NCBI GenBank assembly: GCA_947177885.1
Contig: CAMWWF010000205.1
Coordinates: 1-5,774, forward strand
Length of the DNA stretch: 5,774 nt
Direction: 5' to 3'
Origin: an uncultured Lachnospiraceae bacterium
Lineage (GTDB): Bacteria > Bacillota_A > Clostridia > Lachnospirales > Lachnospiraceae
Shown here: piece by piece, positions 4,436 to 5,774 of the stretch
Numbering within the stretch: the first letter of the stretch is position 1
Layout: the number at the start of each line of letters is the position of its first letter
Program-made: the position numbers and the translations under genes
Notes under the pieces: model-generated
The model's input: only the letters and a program-made list of their open reading frames with translations
Database searches by the model: none
What the model was told of the DNA's origin: nothing

Positions 4436-5774
4436 ATGAGAGAATCCCATCAAGATCGGGAGAACCAGATAAGGAAGCTTCTGGAAGACGATCCGCAGGA
4501 AGCTGTGGTGATGATGGTGGAACACTACACAGGACTGCTCTGGACTGTTGCGGGGCGATATCTGTCCGATCCGGAAGACATAAAAGAATGTATCAATGAC
4601 ACATTTACCGAGTTCTATTGTCACAGAGAGCGGTATGACGAGACAAGGGGAAGTATGGCGGCGTATCTGAGCGCCATTGCGGGGCATCAGGCCATCAGCC
4701 GTTACCGCAGCAACAGGCGCCACAAAAGCGGGAATCTGCCCGGGGAGTGGGAAGATACCATGGCGGATCAGGTGGATGAGCGGTTGGATCTGGAGAATGC
4801 CATTCAGTCTCTGGGGGAGGAGGACGCCGCCATTATCCGCATGAAATATTATGAAGGGATGACCGTCCGAAAGATCGCGGATTCCCTCCACATTCCCTAT
4901 GAGACGGTAAAAAAGAGGCATCAGAGAAGTCTTAAGAAAATGCGGCTTTTCCTTCTGACTCTGCTGTGCCTGCTTCTGGCGGCAGGTCTGGCTGCATGTG
5001 CTTACAAGATCCTGCAGCATTTTGGGATCGTTCCCGGGTATGGGGTCAATCGAAGCGATACCGTGCCCTTCTATGTGCTGGAGGAGACAGTGACGGTGGA
5101 AGACGACCAGATCCTCCTGCGGCTTGACCGGGGAATCATGACGGAAGATTCCCTGGTGCTGACAATATATGCTGAATACAAGGATGCATGGTATGAGGCC
5201 AGAAATCTGGGTCAGGAGATCACGGCAGAACTGATCGATGAGATGGGCTCCAGCTTTACCTATTTCGACCCCGTGTTGATCCTGGAAGACGGGACGATAT
5301 GGTCTGACATACGGCTGACCTCTTCCTCCGACCTGGATCGGGATAGAAAGAATCCAAAGCAGATACAGATCATATTTGAACCCTTGACCGGATTGATCGG
5401 GGAGGAGAGCGCTATTCCCATGACACTGCAGAGCTCCTATGGGGAATTTCCTTTTGTCTTCGCTGCTGCCGAGGAAGAGGCAATAGACGGCTACAGCTAT
5501 GTTCTGGAGGAACAGGGAGGTCTGCTGGCGATTCCCTGTCTGGAGGAGGGACGGCTGTATGTGGACATTTATCCCCTGAACTGTGGGGATTACACGACAG
5601 ATCCCGGCCTGATTCGGGGTGTGTATGAGACCATAGGCGGGCCAAAGGGGGAAGTGACGGTCACGGGGACGGACGGGAGCCGGCTTGTGGGGCAGTGCCT
5701 GGGTTACAGGCCTTTTGGAGATGAGATGTTTTTCCGATGGGATTTCGGTCCGGCCCGGGAGGGGGACTATGTCC
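4436..5774 (+). CDS. Membrane-tethered ECF-type sigma-70 factor with extracytoplasmic domain (3' end outside window)
   Basis: An open frame of 446 codons runs off the right edge. Residues 28-95 are a sigma region 2 (LLWTVAGRYLSDPEDIKECI, then DETRGSMAAYLSAIAGHQAI and RYRSNRR). Residues 118-170 are a sigma region 4 with a helix-turn-helix (EDAAIIRMKYYEGMTVRKIA, then IPYETVKKRHQRSLKKMR). Directly after this, residues 171-190 form one hydrophobic segment (LFLLTLLCLLLAAGLAACAY), followed by a beta-rich, acidic domain from about 191 (ILQHFGIVPGYGVN, then FYVLEETVTVEDDQILLRL) to the edge. By the basic KKMR before the segment, the sigma part is cytoplasmic and the rest is outside. The fusion would act as sensor and sigma factor in one chain, silent until proteolysis frees the sigma part. 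That is inference. In related systems the outer domain belongs to a separate anti-sigma factor. No separate anti-sigma gene is visible here; one could follow outside the window. The gene has its own promoter. Confidence 0.9.
   Translation, partial: MRESHQDRENQIRKLLEDDPQEAVVMMVEHYTGLLWTVAGRYLSDPEDIKECINDTFTEFYCHRERYDETRGSMAAYLSAIAGHQAISRYRSNRRHKSGNLPGEWEDTMADQVDERLDLENAIQSLGEEDAAIIRMKYYEGMTVRKIADSLHIPYETVKKRHQRSLKKMRLFLLTLLCLLLAAGLAACAYKILQHFGIVPGYGVNRSDTVPFYVLEETVTVEDDQILLRLDRGIMTEDSLVLTIYAEYKDAWYEARNLGQEITAELIDEMGSSFTYFDPVLILEDGTIWSDIRLTSSSDLDRDRKNPKQIQIIFEPLTGLIGEESAIPMTLQSSYGEFPFVFAAAEEEAIDGYSYVLEEQGGLLAIPCLEEGRLYVDIYPLNCGDYTTDPGLIRGVYETIGGPKGEVTVTGTDGSRLVGQCLGYRPFGDEMFFRWDFGPAREGDYV

Noticed and set aside
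4268..5020. 250-codon minus-strand open frame
   Set aside because: It is antisense to the sigma factor gene, whose sigma regions 2 and 4 are recognisable. The minus product is low-complexity and resembles no family, and the frame also covers the promoter at 4293-4321.

Overview
The window looks like a chromosomal segment of a Gram-positive gut Clostridia, most plausibly a Lachnospiraceae. This rests on moderate G+C, strong AGGAGG-type ribosome binding sites, Firmicutes-style sigma-A promoters and the flavour of the proteins. It is inferred from the reading only; no search was run. All four genes I can support lie on the + strand. The first and last run off the window.

Layout. (1) 1-1065: the 3' part of a PhoR-like sensor histidine kinase. 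Its ATP-binding domain is interrupted by seven 33-bp in-frame tandem repeats (475-705). (2) 1066-1311: a regulatory gap with two TTTACA half-sites 11 bp apart, resembling a Pho box, a -10-like TATGAT, and a hairpin just before the next ribosome binding site. (3) 1312-3075: a complete Na+/phosphate cotransporter with a C-terminal PhoU-like domain. (4) 3076-3379: about 300 bases without a convincing gene, ending in a very good promoter. (5) 3380-3889: a 169-residue membrane protein of unknown function. (6) 3890-4435: an intergenic region rich in inverted repeats. It holds a 160-166-bp near-perfect palindrome bounded by TA (MITE-like), a second inverted-repeat structure with a 44-nt hairpin, and a consensus promoter. 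(7) 4436-5774: a sigma-70 family (ECF-type) sigma factor fused to a membrane segment and an extracytoplasmic domain, truncated by the window end.

How they fit. The kinase and the PhoU-fused transporter form a plausible phosphate-sensing and uptake pair. The partner response regulator would be expected upstream, outside the window. The Pho-box-like repeat in front of the transporter suggests that this two-component system may control it. The membrane protein and the tethered sigma factor each have their own promoter and are separated by palindromic elements, so they look like independent units.

The most interesting points are the one-piece membrane-tethered sigma factor, whose membrane segment reads like a lipoprotein signal peptide (KKMR, hydrophobic core, LAAC); the minisatellite inside the kinase catalytic domain; and the palindromic element at 3908-4073.
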